From: Sulfurimonas sp.
GTDB lineage: Bacteria > Campylobacterota > Campylobacteria > Campylobacterales > Sulfurimonadaceae
Direction: 5' to 3'
Assembly: GCA_027082875.1 (NCBI GenBank)
Contig: JALWTK010000086.1
Span: 1 to 64,000 of the forward strand
Length of the DNA: 64,000 nucleotides
In this document: piece by piece, positions 1-10,216 of the stretch
Layout of the letters: every line of letters starts with the position of its first letter
How positions within the stretch are numbered: the stretch's first letter is position 1
Program-made: the position numbers and the translations under genes
The notes under the pieces: generated by a model
Databases searched by the model: none
What the model saw: only the letters and a program-made list of their open reading frames with translations
Told to the model about the DNA's origin: nothing

Positions 1-1012
1 GAATATAGCGTTTAGTGTGAAGTTTTGGTTGTGCATTACCCTCACCATCAAAAGTTGCTTTATAAGCTGTCTCCATTAGTCCTTGATAACTTACACCAAT
101 ACGCTTTCCACGGTTATGACAAGTTGAGCATGTCTCTGTAGGCACACCTGAATAGTGTACTCCATGAACAGCTACTTTTACTTTGCGAGAACTCTGAATA
201 GAGTGAACAAGCATATGCCCCGCTTCTGTTTTTGAGATAGTTTTATCATTCCCTTCATAGAGTCCAGCATTTGAGTAAGGAACATGACAAGCGGCACAGC
301 CTATACCTCTATAGTCTCCTCTACGACTTCGCCCTTTGCTACCAGTATGGCAACGTAGACACTCTTGACGTAAATAAGTGTACACCGCTAAAGATGGGTC
401 TTTTTCTACCTCATCGGCAGTTGGAGCAGCTGGGAGTTGTTTCATCTCTTTTGGAAAAGCTTGAGGTTCCATCTTTGAGAGTTTTTGCATGTACTCTTGA
501 TATTTTTTTGTACCTAAACGGGAGTGTAAATCTTCTGGATTTTTTGTTTTGTAGTTACCATTAACATGTGTGTAACCCTCTTTACCACCAAAGGCCCACA
601 TCGCCCCCTGAATTTTCCCTTGCTCGGTCATCATCAATGAGTTCATCTGTGAAGCTACTTGATTTCTATGACACATGCCACAAGTATTCTGGTTTATCCA
701 CGAGCTACCCGGTGCTGGGTAGAACTCTTTTGGTCCCTCATGGCTTAAAAAATACTCTAAAGTTCCTTTGTGTGCCTTACTTTTATGTCGTGTTGCAGGA
801 TTTCCACCGTGACAGATGATACAGCTATTTTTTGCATAGCCAGCCTCGGCAGCTTTTTTTGCTATTGCTTTTGCCATGCCGGAGGTATCTTCACGAATAT
901 GTTCTATCCCGCCGTGACAGTTAAGACAGTTATTCTTTTTCGTATAGTCAATCGGTGCTTGTGCCAATAGAATGCCACTTAAAAGTAAAAGGACTAAAAA
1001 TATTTTTTGCAT
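1..1012 (-). CDS. Multihaem c-type cytochrome, partial (C-terminus beyond window edge)
   Basis: Reverse-strand reading begins MQKIFLVLLLLSGILLAQAPIDYTKKNNCLNCHGG (signal peptide). At least six CxxCH motifs are visible: CLNCH, CIICH, CGMCH, CLRCH, CAACH, CSTCH. No stop before position 1. Confidence 0.85.
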   Translation of the reverse strand, partial: MQKIFLVLLLLSGILLAQAPIDYTKKNNCLNCHGGIEHIREDTSGMAKAIAKKAAEAGYAKNSCIICHGGNPATRHKSKAHKGTLEYFLSHEGPKEFYPAPGSSWINQNTCGMCHRNQVASQMNSLMMTEQGKIQGAMWAFGGKEGYTHVNGNYKTKNPEDLHSRLGTKKYQEYMQKLSKMEPQAFPKEMKQLPAAPTADEVEKDPSLAVYTYLRQECLRCHTGSKGRSRRGDYRGIGCAACHVPYSNAGLYEGNDKTISKTEAGHMLVHSIQSSRKVKVAVHGVHYSGVPTETCSTCHNRGKRIGVSYQGLMETAYKATFDGEGNAQPKLHTKRYI

Positions 1013-1014
1013 GA

Positions 1015-1416
1015 TTATTTTTTGTCTTTACTTATCGCATCTAAAACACCGTTAATAAACTTTGGTGACTGTTCCGTTCCAAAAGCTTTTGTAATCTCTA
1101 CGGCTTCATTGATAACTACAGCAGAATCAAGTGCACCAAAAAGAATCTCATAAGTAGCTAAACGCAGTGTAGCACGCTCGATACTTCCTAAACGCTCAAA
1201 ATCCCACTCTTTTAAGTGCTCAACAATCTGCTTATCACAAGCATCGAGGTTAGACATAACACCTTCATAAAGATCTAGTGCGAAGTCTTTTTGCTTGTTA
1301 CGGATCTTCTTCTCTTCTAAAATCTCATCAGTATGCTCAGCCGTGTTTCCATTTCCTAAGTCAAAGGCATAAAGTAAGCTTACTACGGCCATACGGGCAT
1401 GGTGTCTAGTTGCCAT
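1015..1416 (-). CDS. nusB: Transcription antitermination factor NusB
   Basis: 133 aa [22 protein letters not shown]...INEAVEITKAFGTEQSPKFINGVLDAI; NusB signature; follows ribH. Confidence 0.95.
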   Translation of the reverse strand: MATRHHARMAVVSLLYAFDLGNGNTAEHTDEILEEKKIRNKQKDFALDLYEGVMSNLDACDKQIVEHLKEWDFERLGSIERATLRLATYEILFGALDSAVVINEAVEITKAFGTEQSPKFINGVLDAISKDKK

Positions 1417-1880
1417 TATAGCTCCTCATATAAATCTAACATTTCGATAACAACAGTCATCGCTTCAAAACCTTTATTTCCAGCTTTTGTTCCAGCACGC
1501 TCTATTGCTTGCTCGATGCTATCAGTCGTTAAAAGTCCAAAACTTACTGGCTTTTGGTACTTGAGACTCATAGAAGAGATACCTTTCGTAGCTTCTGCAG
1601 ATACATAGTCAAAGTGAGGAGTTGCTCCACGGATAACTGCACCAAGAGCACAAACTGCATCATATTTTCCAGAACTTAAAAGCTGGTCTACAACCATAGG
1701 AAGTTCAAATGCACCAGGCACAAGCACATGTGTAAGGTCATCTTCATTCCCACCATGACGGTCAAATGCATCTTTTGCACCCTCAACTAATCTATCTACT
1801 ATAAAGTGATTCCAACGTGTACTTACGATCGCAACCTTCTTGCCGTTTATTACTTTTAACTTACCTTCGATTAACTTCAT
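1416..1880 (-). CDS. ribH: 6,7-dimethyl-8-ribityllumazine synthase
   Basis: [35 protein letters not shown]...VPGAFELP...[14 protein letters not shown]; lumazine synthase motifs. Confidence 0.97.
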   Translation of the reverse strand: MKLIEGKLKVINGKKVAIVSTRWNHFIVDRLVEGAKDAFDRHGGNEDDLTHVLVPGAFELPMVVDQLLSSGKYDAVCALGAVIRGATPHFDYVSAEATKGISSMSLKYQKPVSFGLLTTDSIEQAIERAGTKAGNKGFEAMTVVIEMLDLYEEL

Positions 1881-1969
1881 TCTTATATCTCCTGTTTTAT
1901 TTTATTTGTCCATAAGAGGAACTAGTCCCTCTTATTCCGCTTAGACCGCTAAGGTCACTAAAGTAAAAA

Positions 1970-2776
1970 TTAGATTTCTCTAATTTTCTTTATTTTTTGT
2001 ATTACTTTGTCTAACTCATCTAATTTTAGCATATTTGGTCCATCACTAAGCGCTATGCTTGGGTCAAAGTGTGTCTCAAAAAAGAAACCATCCACACCAA
2101 TAGCAGCAGCAGCTTTTGCTAAATAAGGTACCATCGAGCTATCTCCACCCGTTTTACCATTCTCTGCTGTTGGCATCTGTACTGAGTGTGTTGCATCAAA
2201 AATAACTGGTGCAAACTCTCTCATGATGACTAGGTTTCTCATATCTACAACCATGTTACCATAGCCGAAGCTATTACCACGTTCACAGAGATAAACGCCA
2301 TGACGAAGTGCATTTTCATAAGTAGGCTCAGAACATCCACGAGTTTGTAAAATCTTTAAAAGAGGGTATTTCATTGCATCTGCTGAGAGAAACTGACCTT
2401 TTTTAATATTGACTTCACAACTAGTTTTTGCACATGCCACAAGCAAATCTGTCTGTCGGCAAAGAAACGCAGGAATCTGTAGCATATCTACAACTTCTGC
2501 TACTTGGCTCACTTGCACAGACTCATGAACATCAGTTACTATTTTGTAGCCAAAATCATCTTTGACTTTTTGCAAAATTCGTAGACCCTCATCTATTCCA
2601 AGTCCACGAAAAGACTCTAAAGAGGTACGGTTTGCTTTATCAAAACTAGACTTGAAGTAAAAGTCTATAGTTTCATCATTATTATATTTTTCTAACTCTT
2701 TTGCAATTTTGAAGATATTTTCTTCACTCTCAATCACACAAGGTCCAGCTAAAAGTTTCATATTATTTGCCTTCAA
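1970..2776 (-). CDS. kdsA: 3-deoxy-8-phosphooctulonate synthase (KDO-8-P synthase)
   Basis: [15 protein letters not shown]...[12 protein letters not shown]...DATHSVQMP; KdsA motifs. Confidence 0.96.
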   Translation of the reverse strand: MKANNMKLLAGPCVIESEENIFKIAKELEKYNNDETIDFYFKSSFDKANRTSLESFRGLGIDEGLRILQKVKDDFGYKIVTDVHESVQVSQVAEVVDMLQIPAFLCRQTDLLVACAKTSCEVNIKKGQFLSADAMKYPLLKILQTRGCSEPTYENALRHGVYLCERGNSFGYGNMVVDMRNLVIMREFAPVIFDATHSVQMPTAENGKTGGDSSMVPYLAKAAAAIGVDGFFFETHFDPSIALSDGPNMLKLDELDKVIQKIKKIREI

Positions 2777-2812
2777 AAAAAGTAAGTGATTATAGCATAA
2801 TGCTTTTAATCT

Positions 2813-3718
2813 CTACTTAGCACGAGCCACCATAATTCCAGCAGAAACAATCAATACTATTCCAAATGTCGTGCTCATCGAAGGAAGAGCATCACCAAGC
2901 ATCACTCCTACAATAATAGAGAAAAGTATATTTGTATAACTCACTGCTCCAACTATTCCTGCCTTTGTCTCTCCGTATGCCTTTGTCATTAGTACTTGAG
3001 AAAGAGTTGCAAAAAGTCCCATAGCTAGCAAATAAACCCAAGTAATTCCCTCTGGCATAACAAACTCAGCGAAGATAAAATCTAGCTCTTTTATTTGAAT
3101 ATAGGGTGATATGAAAAAAAGAATAATCGGTCCAATAGTTCCCGTGAGCATAAATGAGAGCACAATAGCGCGAGTATCATAGTAGGCTTTAAGCTCCCGT
3201 ACTGAAGTATAAGCAAGAGCTGCTCCTACCCCACTAAAAAGACCTAGAACATCATACTCAGTAAATCCGATGCCACTAGGTTCTGTTATAAATACTATCC
3301 CTATAAAGCCTACAAAAACTGCAAGCCAACCCTTGAGTGGTAACTTTTCATGTAAAAATAAAAAAGCAAATATAGCAGTAAAGATAGGACTAGTTTTGGA
3401 GTAAGTCATCGCATCACCTAGCGAGATATGTGCGATATTGTAAAAGAATGCCAGAAGTGCAACAAAACCCATAAATCCACGAAAAAAGAGTAAAAAAGGT
3501 TTGCCACCTTTGTGGGTCATAGGTTTTTTCAGAACTGCCAAACCGATGATAATAACGCCAGCAATATTTCTAAAAAAGACAACCTCAAGTGAGCTCATAC
3601 TCTCACTCGCAAGCTTAGCAAAGGCACCCATAATGGCGAAGGTAAAAGAGGCGATAAGCATATACTTAACACCATTGTTTAAGTTAGTAAGTATTTTCAT
3701 AAATGCAATTATACCCAT
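2813..3718 (-). CDS. DMT/EamA-family transporter
   Basis: About 10 hydrophobic segments with two EamA-like repeats (FFRNIAGVIIIGLAVL; TSVRELKAY). Confidence 0.85.
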   Translation of the reverse strand: MGIIAFMKILTNLNNGVKYMLIASFTFAIMGAFAKLASESMSSLEVVFFRNIAGVIIIGLAVLKKPMTHKGGKPFLLFFRGFMGFVALLAFFYNIAHISLGDAMTYSKTSPIFTAIFAFLFLHEKLPLKGWLAVFVGFIGIVFITEPSGIGFTEYDVLGLFSGVGAALAYTSVRELKAYYDTRAIVLSFMLTGTIGPIILFFISPYIQIKELDFIFAEFVMPEGITWVYLLAMGLFATLSQVLMTKAYGETKAGIVGAVSYTNILFSIIVGVMLGDALPSMSTTFGIVLIVSAGIMVARAK

Positions 3719-3767
3719 CTATTTACTTCTTAAAATTATAATACTCTAAATCACTCAAGGAAACTAC

Positions 3768-4523
3768 ATGTTAAACATTATCATCTTAGCTATTGTAGCT
3801 TATGGATTTTACTATATCTTCACAAGTTATAGTAAATATGAAAGCTACTCTAAAAAGGCTTTTCAAAACTTCTCTGTCTCATATGATTCACTCAAAAATA
3901 GTGAACTTGGTCTTTTTGTAGCCTTAGTAGCCAAAGTTGCTAAAGCAGATGGAAAAGTAGATGCTCTTGAAGCACAACTTGTTGGCATCATGTTTGATGA
4001 CATCTCAGCAGTTTTTCCAGAACCGGCAAAGACAAAAGATATCTTAAAAAAGATATTTAACGAAGAGAAAGATCGTAGTGACAACATTGAAAAAGTTGCT
4101 CATACTTTAGCACATGCCATAAAGAGAAATAAGGCACAACAACAACAATTTATGGGATTTTTAATCCAACTCGCATTTGTTGATGGAGAAGTAAGTTCTA
4201 GTGAAGAAGAGATCTTACAAACTATAGCTGGGGCTTTAGAATTTGATCCAAATGCTTATCATACTATTTTCGATCAGTTTGAGAAAATGATGCAAAATGT
4301 TCAGCCAAAAGCTACACTTGAAGATGCCTATAGAGTTTTAGGTGTCCACGCAGAGGATGATATGAAAGTCATTAAAAAAGCATATAGAAAGCTTGTTAGA
4401 GAATATCACCCTGACATCATCGCTTCACAAGGAAAAGGTGAAAAGTATATGGAAGAAGCAACAGCTAAAACACAAGAGATCAACCAAGCTTATGAGATGA
4501 TCAAAGAGTCAAGAAACGATTAA
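3768..4523 (+). CDS. TerB-like plus DnaJ-domain membrane-anchored co-chaperone (DjlA-like)
   Basis: N-terminal TM segment, TerB-type acidic helices (KVAKADGKVDALE; LAFVDGEVSSSEEEIL), C-terminal J domain with HPD motif (VREYHPD). Confidence 0.85.
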   Translation: MLNIIILAIVAYGFYYIFTSYSKYESYSKKAFQNFSVSYDSLKNSELGLFVALVAKVAKADGKVDALEAQLVGIMFDDISAVFPEPAKTKDILKKIFNEEKDRSDNIEKVAHTLAHAIKRNKAQQQQFMGFLIQLAFVDGEVSSSEEEILQTIAGALEFDPNAYHTIFDQFEKMMQNVQPKATLEDAYRVLGVHAEDDMKVIKKAYRKLVREYHPDIIASQGKGEKYMEEATAKTQEINQAYEMIKESRND

Positions 4524-4795
4524 TCTCCGAATTGACTTGTATATCTATTTCGGTGTGAGATAAACTTACATCGAAAGAAAAAATTTACTGCAAAATATGT
4601 ATTTGCTACGCCAAGAATAGTATAAACCAATAATTCATTCATCCCTAAACTCTTCAATATCACCAAAGAGATATAACTCACAAGTGCTAAAATAATAATT
4701 TGAAGTAGCATATACAAGCGAGGCAGAAGTTGAGAATTAGATCTACGATTATTATGTCCATGTCTTCTATCCATTATATATTCCTCTGTTATCAA
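4520..4795 (-). CDS. Small hypothetical membrane protein
   Basis: 91 aa with two hydrophobic segments; overlaps the preceding gene's stop by 4 bp. Confidence 0.55.
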   Translation of the reverse strand: MITEEYIMDRRHGHNNRRSNSQLLPRLYMLLQIIILALVSYISLVILKSLGMNELLVYTILGVANTYFAVNFFFRCKFISHRNRYTSQFGD

Positions 4796-4841
4796 TTATT
4801 GAAATAATAACATTAAATAAGTTAAATACTTATTAACATAA

Positions 4842-5288
4842 TTAAATTTTAAAGTCCTTTTCCCAAAAAAACTCTATCCATTGATTTGCTTCATTTATCC
4901 AGAAATCTGGCCTATAACAAGAAGTATTTTTATAATAAAGTGTTGCTGATTTGAACTCTACACTTGGAAACTCATTTTGTAAAAAGTGAATTATTGCCTG
5001 AAGTGTTTCTCCACTATCTGCTATGTCATCCACTACCAAAACTCGTTGTACTTCTTTAAATGTACATGTTCCAAAAAGAGTAATACTCTCGCGTTTACAA
5101 CTAACATCATAAAGTTCTGTACGAAGTGTTTGCACTTCGCGTATGTCTAATCCTTCTGCCATTACATGAGCAAGTGTGAGCCCCCCTCTGGCTATTCCCA
5201 CTATAGCTTCTGCATCAAAACTTTTTACTTCTTTGATTAAACGACATGTATCATCTCTAAATGCCTCGTATGAGTAATAATATTCCAA
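4842..5288 (-). CDS. Phosphoribosyltransferase family protein
   Basis: VGIARGGLTLAHVMAEGL...VLVVDDIADSGETLQ: PRPP-binding motif. Confidence 0.85.
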   Translation of the reverse strand: MEYYYSYEAFRDDTCRLIKEVKSFDAEAIVGIARGGLTLAHVMAEGLDIREVQTLRTELYDVSCKRESITLFGTCTFKEVQRVLVVDDIADSGETLQAIIHFLQNEFPSVEFKSATLYYKNTSCYRPDFWINEANQWIEFFWEKDFKI

Positions 5289-5390
5289 TTCATTCCTTAT
5301 TGTTTTTTTTAATTCTTAGTAATAATATTGACTAAAGTTTATTCGTAGTATACTCTTTGAAAATAAAATATTTCAAAAAAGGAAATGTAA

Positions 5391-5978
5391 ATGATAAAAA
5401 TAGTTTCAAAAATTGCACTACTTGGTTTAGTAGTAGCAGGTATTACTGGATGTTCAGATAAAGAACCAGCACCAAAAGCAACGGCATATACACCTACATT
5501 TGAGTGTAAAATAGAAAATGTACTAGCCCCTAGATGGACTTGTATTCCTGATGTTCCCGGTTACTATGCTGGTGTTGGTATAGCTAATAAAAGTGCTGCG
5601 GGTATGTCACATATGCGTAAAGTTGCAGTTATGAACGGTCGTTCAGATCTAACACAGCAGATCAAAACAAAAGTAAAAGATAAAATGGAAGGTTTTACTG
5701 AGACCACAGGTATGGGTGATGCAGAAACAGTTGATCATGTAACAACTGCTGTTACATCACAGCTTGCTGGTGAAACACTTAGTAAGTCTAAAGCAGTAGA
5801 CATGTGGACTGCACCTTCCGGTGCTCTTTATATGTTAGTGACTATTCCAGAAGATGCTGTAAATAGTGTTGTAAAAAGTAGTGTAAAAACGAGTCTTGAC
5901 AACGACAATGCAAGATGGCAACAGTATCGCTCTGAGGATGCACAGAAGAAACTTGATGCTGCATTTCCAACAAACTAA
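5391..5978 (+). CDS. LPP20-like lipoprotein
   Basis: Lipobox (VVAGITGC), then YYAGVGIANKSAAGMSHMRKVAVMNGRSDLTQQI typical of LPP20 family. Confidence 0.75.
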   Translation: MIKIVSKIALLGLVVAGITGCSDKEPAPKATAYTPTFECKIENVLAPRWTCIPDVPGYYAGVGIANKSAAGMSHMRKVAVMNGRSDLTQQIKTKVKDKMEGFTETTGMGDAETVDHVTTAVTSQLAGETLSKSKAVDMWTAPSGALYMLVTIPEDAVNSVVKSSVKTSLDNDNARWQQYRSEDAQKKLDAAFPTN

Positions 5979-5992
5979 GCTCTAATTTTCTT

Positions 5993-6014
5993 GCCCTCTT
6001 TTGAGGGCACTTTT
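5993..6014 (+). terminator. Putative Rho-independent terminator after LPP20-like gene
   Basis: GCCCTC-TTTT-GAGGGC followed by actttt, about 15 bp after the stop codon. Confidence 0.6.
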
Positions 6015-6097
6015 CTCCTCACAACTCACCCTAACTATAATTTAGATATAATCACAAAAATATAAACAACTCTACATAATTTTTATAAGGTACATCC

Positions 6098-7579
6098 ATG
6101 AAAAAAATCGCCATCGTTGGTCGTCCAAATGTTGGAAAAAGCTCTCTCTTTAATCGTTTAGTCAAAAATCGTGATGCGATTACTTCAGAACAAGCAGGTA
6201 CTACTCGCGATGTAAAACGTCGCCATGTTGTTATAGCAGATAAAGAGGCATTACTTCTTGATACAGGTGGTCTGGACAAGGGCTGTGAGCTTTTTGATAA
6301 GATCAAAGAAATGTCACTCAAAGCCGCGTATGCTGCTGACATTATTCTTTATATGGTTGATGGAAAAAGTATTCCAGAAGATGAAGATAAGAAGTTTTTT
6401 TATGAGCTTCAAGCTATGGGCAAAGAGATGGCACTTGTTGTCAATAAGATAGACAACGACAAGATGAAAGAGAAACTTTGGGATTTTTATGAGTTTGGAA
6501 CTGGAGATATTTTCGGAATTTCTGTTTCACATAACCGTAACACAGTGGAACTCTTAGACTGGATAGCGGATAGAATTCCTGAAGAGGATCGTATAAAAGA
6601 TGAAGAAGAAGTTGTAACTTTAGTCGAAGAAGAGAGTGAAGATATGAGTGATGAGGAATTTTTTCAGACAAGAGATGAAGAGGATGACGGTTTTACTTAC
6701 TGGGATGAAGATGAGATGGATGGTCTTATCACTGATGACTCAATCTTTGGAAATAATGACCGTATCAAAGAGTTTGATGAAGAAGATGTTGACCATATTA
6801 AGATCGCTATTATTGGGCGAACTAATGTTGGTAAATCTTCACTTTTAAATGCACTTCTTGGTGAAGAACGCTCTGTTGTAAGTAGTGTTGCGGGAACAAC
6901 TATTGATCCTATTGATGAGACAATCCAGTATAAAGATAAGCAAATTACCTTTGTTGACACTGCAGGTTTAAGACGTCGTGGGAAAATTTTAGGTATTGAG
7001 AAGTATGCGCTAATGCGTACTACAGAGATGCTTGAAAATGCCAATATGGCACTAGTGGTTTTAGATGCAAGTGAACCATTTTTAGATCTTGATGAGAAGA
7101 TAGCGGGACTTGTAGATAGTAACCGCCTCTCATGTATCATCATTTTAAACAAGTGGGATATCTCTAAACGCGAAGATCATGATAAAATCATCAAAGAGGT
7201 TCGTGAGAGATTTAAGTTTTTAGCATATGCACCTATTTTAACACTCTCTGCACAAACACACCAGCGTGTTGATAAACTGCATGATATGATCCTAGAGATA
7301 AATGAAAACTACTCTCAAAGAATTTCGACAAGTAAGGTAAATGAGGTAATAGAGAGAGCACTACGACGCCATACACTACCAAGTGTAAGTGGTCAGGTTA
7401 TCCGTATCTACTATGCAACACAGTATGAAACGCGACCACCAAAGATAGCTATCATCATGAACAAGCCATCTGGCCTACACTTCACTTATAGACGCTATCT
7501 TACAAACAAAATGCGCGAAGCCTTTAACTTTACAGGGACACCTCTTCTCTTTAAAGCGAAGAAAAAAGGGGAGAAGTAA
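6098..7579 (+). CDS. der: Ribosome biogenesis GTPase Der (EngA)
   Basis: Two GTPase domains: GRPNVGKSSLFNRL and GRTNVGKSSLLNALL; C-terminal KH-like domain. Confidence 0.97.
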   Translation: MKKIAIVGRPNVGKSSLFNRLVKNRDAITSEQAGTTRDVKRRHVVIADKEALLLDTGGLDKGCELFDKIKEMSLKAAYAADIILYMVDGKSIPEDEDKKFFYELQAMGKEMALVVNKIDNDKMKEKLWDFYEFGTGDIFGISVSHNRNTVELLDWIADRIPEEDRIKDEEEVVTLVEEESEDMSDEEFFQTRDEEDDGFTYWDEDEMDGLITDDSIFGNNDRIKEFDEEDVDHIKIAIIGRTNVGKSSLLNALLGEERSVVSSVAGTTIDPIDETIQYKDKQITFVDTAGLRRRGKILGIEKYALMRTTEMLENANMALVVLDASEPFLDLDEKIAGLVDSNRLSCIIILNKWDISKREDHDKIIKEVRERFKFLAYAPILTLSAQTHQRVDKLHDMILEINENYSQRISTSKVNEVIERALRRHTLPSVSGQVIRIYYATQYETRPPKIAIIMNKPSGLHFTYRRYLTNKMREAFNFTGTPLLFKAKKKGEK

Positions 7580-7683
7580 TGGCTTTACTCCTTACTCTTC
7601 TTATAGGTGGTGCATTGCTTACTTCTCTTAGTTTTTATTTTTACAAAAAAATGAGTGATGAAGAGAAGTCTAAAAAGGCTTAA
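7579..7683 (+). CDS. Small single-TM ORF translationally coupled to der
   Basis: ATG overlaps the der stop (TAATG); MALLLTLLIGGALLTSLSFYFYKKMSDEEKSKKA*, 34 aa, one hydrophobic helix and charged tail; absent from supplied ORF track. Confidence 0.5.
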   Translation: MALLLTLLIGGALLTSLSFYFYKKMSDEEKSKKA

Positions 7684-8110
7684 TCACTACCATCGCTACA
7701 ATGACAAGCATGAGCAGTGTTGGCACTTCATTGTAAACTCTAAAATATTTTCCACTCTTCTCACAGCTATCAGATGCTAACTGCTTTCTAAAATACTCCA
7801 TAGAGTAAAAATAAACCAGTAAAATCGCTACAAAAAATAGCTTAGCATGTAACCATCCACCAGACTTAAAGAAGTTAAAATTACCAATTACTGAGAGGTA
7901 TATAAGAATACTTCCACTTATAAGAGTAGCCCACATTGCAGGTACACCTATATACTTAAAGAGTTTATACTCTTGAATCTTGACAACTTGTACAAAACCT
8001 TCATTGTCCTTATGTTCTGTATGATAAATAAAAAGTCGTGGCAAATAAAAAAGCACTGCAAACCAAGAGATAAACGAAACTACATGAAACCATAAAACCC
8101 ATTCAAACAT
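7670..8110 (-). CDS. hemJ: HemJ-like (CopD-superfamily) membrane protein, putative protoporphyrinogen oxidase
   Basis: FEWVLWFHVVSFISWFAVLFYLPRLFIYH...GGWLHAKL...YNEVPTLLM; HemJ pattern. Confidence 0.8.
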   Translation of the reverse strand: MFEWVLWFHVVSFISWFAVLFYLPRLFIYHTEHKDNEGFVQVVKIQEYKLFKYIGVPAMWATLISGSILIYLSVIGNFNFFKSGGWLHAKLFFVAILLVYFYSMEYFRKQLASDSCEKSGKYFRVYNEVPTLLMLVIVAMVVIKPF

Positions 8111-8119
8111 ACTAAATCC

Positions 8120-8728
8120 TTAAAACTTTTTTTCTATATAGAGTGTATTGTAATTTGAACCACCATGCTTTACATTATTAATAAGACCAAAGATACCTGA
8201 ACGGTGTTTCAGTGCCCATCCCAAATGAGTATCATAAAGTGGTTCATAGCGAATCAACCTGCCAAAATCAAAATCCAAACTTATATCAAGATAGTTGAGA
8301 ATTTTCGAGTTATTATCTTGATTTGATTCTGCATCTGCTTTCTCTACATATAAAATATTACTTGTATAAGATGCACCCTCACCAAAACCTAAACGTAGTC
8401 GATTTGAGAGAAAATCCATGTTGAGATAGAGTTTAAAATAGAGTGTAGTCTCATAAACTACAGAATCATTTACATTTCTATCATCAAATGCAGAAAGTCC
8501 ACTCTTTATGTAAAAATCAAAAGGTAAATCTAAAACACCCTCTTTAAGCATATACCCAGTATCCAGTGCTGTTACATAGAGTCCCTCTGGATAGTTAGAT
8601 GTAAAATCTCCTGAGATGATGTCACCTAAGTCACTTGTCGAGGCTTGACCATAAGCGAGACGTAAAGAGTAATTATTTTTGGCAAAAAGCGAAGTTATAA
8701 GAAAAAAGAGTAGTAGAGTAAGTTTCAA
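8120..8728 (-). CDS. Exported hypothetical protein, probably an outer-membrane beta-barrel
   Basis: Signal peptide; alternating amphipathic pattern; C-terminus ...NTLYIEKKF ends in F. Confidence 0.55.
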   Translation of the reverse strand: MKLTLLLFFLITSLFAKNNYSLRLAYGQASTSDLGDIISGDFTSNYPEGLYVTALDTGYMLKEGVLDLPFDFYIKSGLSAFDDRNVNDSVVYETTLYFKLYLNMDFLSNRLRLGFGEGASYTSNILYVEKADAESNQDNNSKILNYLDISLDFDFGRLIRYEPLYDTHLGWALKHRSGIFGLINNVKHGGSNYNTLYIEKKF

Positions 8729-8809
8729 ATAGAGTCCTTGAAGTTTGAGAGAGAAGAGAGATTATCAGTCTCAAGAAGAGGCTGATATATTTTAGTAGCG
8801 CAGTTTAAA

Positions 8810-9139
8810 CTATGCGTCTAAAGTTTCTAAATCTTTTACAGATCCATTTTTATGATCAACAACTTTATCATGTAAACGGCGAAGAGCTTTTGATCCTTTG
8901 TCTATTGCCAAGTCAATAGCTGCATCTAAAGAGTCATCACCTTGAGTAATAATTACTGGTTGTGCATGAGCGATTTTAATATCAAACTCTACTAAAACAC
9001 CTTTTTTCTCAGCGGCAACCACACAGTTGATACTTGTAATATCTAATGAATATTTTCTGAATGCTTCTACAGCATTTTCGATGTGAGCCTTTGTAGCGTC
9101 ATTAAGTGTAATGTCTTTTGATCTAATTTGTAAGTTCAT
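8810..9139 (-). CDS. hpf: Ribosome hibernation promoting factor / RaiA-like
   Basis: MNLQIRSKDITLNDATKAHIENAVEAFRKYS...; the GTG-extended ORF to 9160 is less likely because AAGGATTTATTATG places an SD before the inner ATG. Confidence 0.85.
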   Translation of the reverse strand: MNLQIRSKDITLNDATKAHIENAVEAFRKYSLDITSINCVVAAEKKGVLVEFDIKIAHAQPVIITQGDDSLDAAIDLAIDKGSKALRRLHDKVVDHKNGSVKDLETLDA

Positions 9140-9223
9140 AATAAATCCTTTGTTTACCAAAAGTGTAACAAAATAAAGCTGAGATTGGTATAATACTGCA
9201 AAAAAAAACTAGGAATTTATTCT

Positions 9224-10189
9224 ATGAGAGTACTAACAGGCATTCAGCCCTCTGGTGATTTACATATTGGAAACTATTTTGGGTCTATTAGACAGATGGT
9301 CGAGGCACAAAGAACAAGTGAAACTTTCGCGTTTATAGCAAACTACCATGCAATGAGCAGTGGTAATGGTGGGGAAAGATTAGCAAAGCTTACTATGCAA
9401 ACTGCAACTGACTTTTTAAGTTTAGGCATAGACCCAGAAAAATCAACTTTTTGGGTACAGTCAGATGTTAAAGAAGTGCTTGAACTCTACTGGATTCTTT
9501 CTGCATTTACTCCTATGGGTCTACTAGAACGTGCTCATAGTTATAAGGATAAAACGGCAAAGGGTATCTCTGCAAACCATTCACTTTTTTCTTATCCAGT
9601 TTTAATGGCAGCCGATATACTTCTGTATTCCCCTGAGATTATCCCTGTTGGAAAAGATCAGATACAGCATGTAGAGATTGCTCGTGATATCGCTATAAAG
9701 TTTAACAATGAGTATGGAGATATTTTAACTATTCCAGAGTTTCGTGTTCAAGAAGAGGTACAGACTGTTCCTGGAACTGATGGGCAAAAGATGTCAAAAA
9801 GTTACGGCAACTGTATCAATATCTTTGGTGAAGAGAAAAAACAACTCAAAACTATTAAAAAAATAGTGACTGAGCAAGTAGCCCTTGAAGAACCAAAAAA
9901 GTTTGAAAACTGTAATGTCTACAATATGGCAAAACTCTTTTTAAATGAAAGCGAATTAGTTGATTTACAAAACCGTTACACAAAAGGTGGCGAGGGTCAT
10001 GGACACTTCAAGCTTTATCTTGCAGATGTGATGTGGGAGTACTATAAGCCTTTTAGAGAACAACGTGAGTACTACTTAAATAATCAAGGTGAAGTAAGAG
10101 AGATTTTAAAAATGGGTGCAGACAAAGCAAGAGCAAAAGCTGCTCCTATGATGGATAAAATCCGCTCTGCTACAGGGATTTTATACTAA
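9224..10189 (+). CDS. trpS: Tryptophanyl-tRNA synthetase
   Basis: MRVLTGIQPSGDLHIGNYFGSI...GQKMSKSYGN (KMSKS). Confidence 0.98.
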   Translation: MRVLTGIQPSGDLHIGNYFGSIRQMVEAQRTSETFAFIANYHAMSSGNGGERLAKLTMQTATDFLSLGIDPEKSTFWVQSDVKEVLELYWILSAFTPMGLLERAHSYKDKTAKGISANHSLFSYPVLMAADILLYSPEIIPVGKDQIQHVEIARDIAIKFNNEYGDILTIPEFRVQEEVQTVPGTDGQKMSKSYGNCINIFGEEKKQLKTIKKIVTEQVALEEPKKFENCNVYNMAKLFLNESELVDLQNRYTKGGEGHGHFKLYLADVMWEYYKPFREQREYYLNNQGEVREILKMGADKARAKAAPMMDKIRSATGILY

Positions 10190-10192
10190 GTA

Positions 10193-10216
10193 AGTTTAAG
10201 AGTTCTCTCTTAAACT
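10193..10216. terminator. Putative bidirectional hairpin terminator between convergent trpS and cytochrome
   Basis: AGTTTAAGAG-TTCT-CTCTTAAACT perfect 10-bp stem between convergent genes; overlaps the cytochrome stop codon; no clear T-tract. Confidence 0.45.

Noticed and set aside
271-970. Three plus-strand ORFs (97, 83, 66 aa) at the left edge
   Set aside because: They are antisense to a multihaem cytochrome with signal peptide and six CxxCH motifs on the minus strand.
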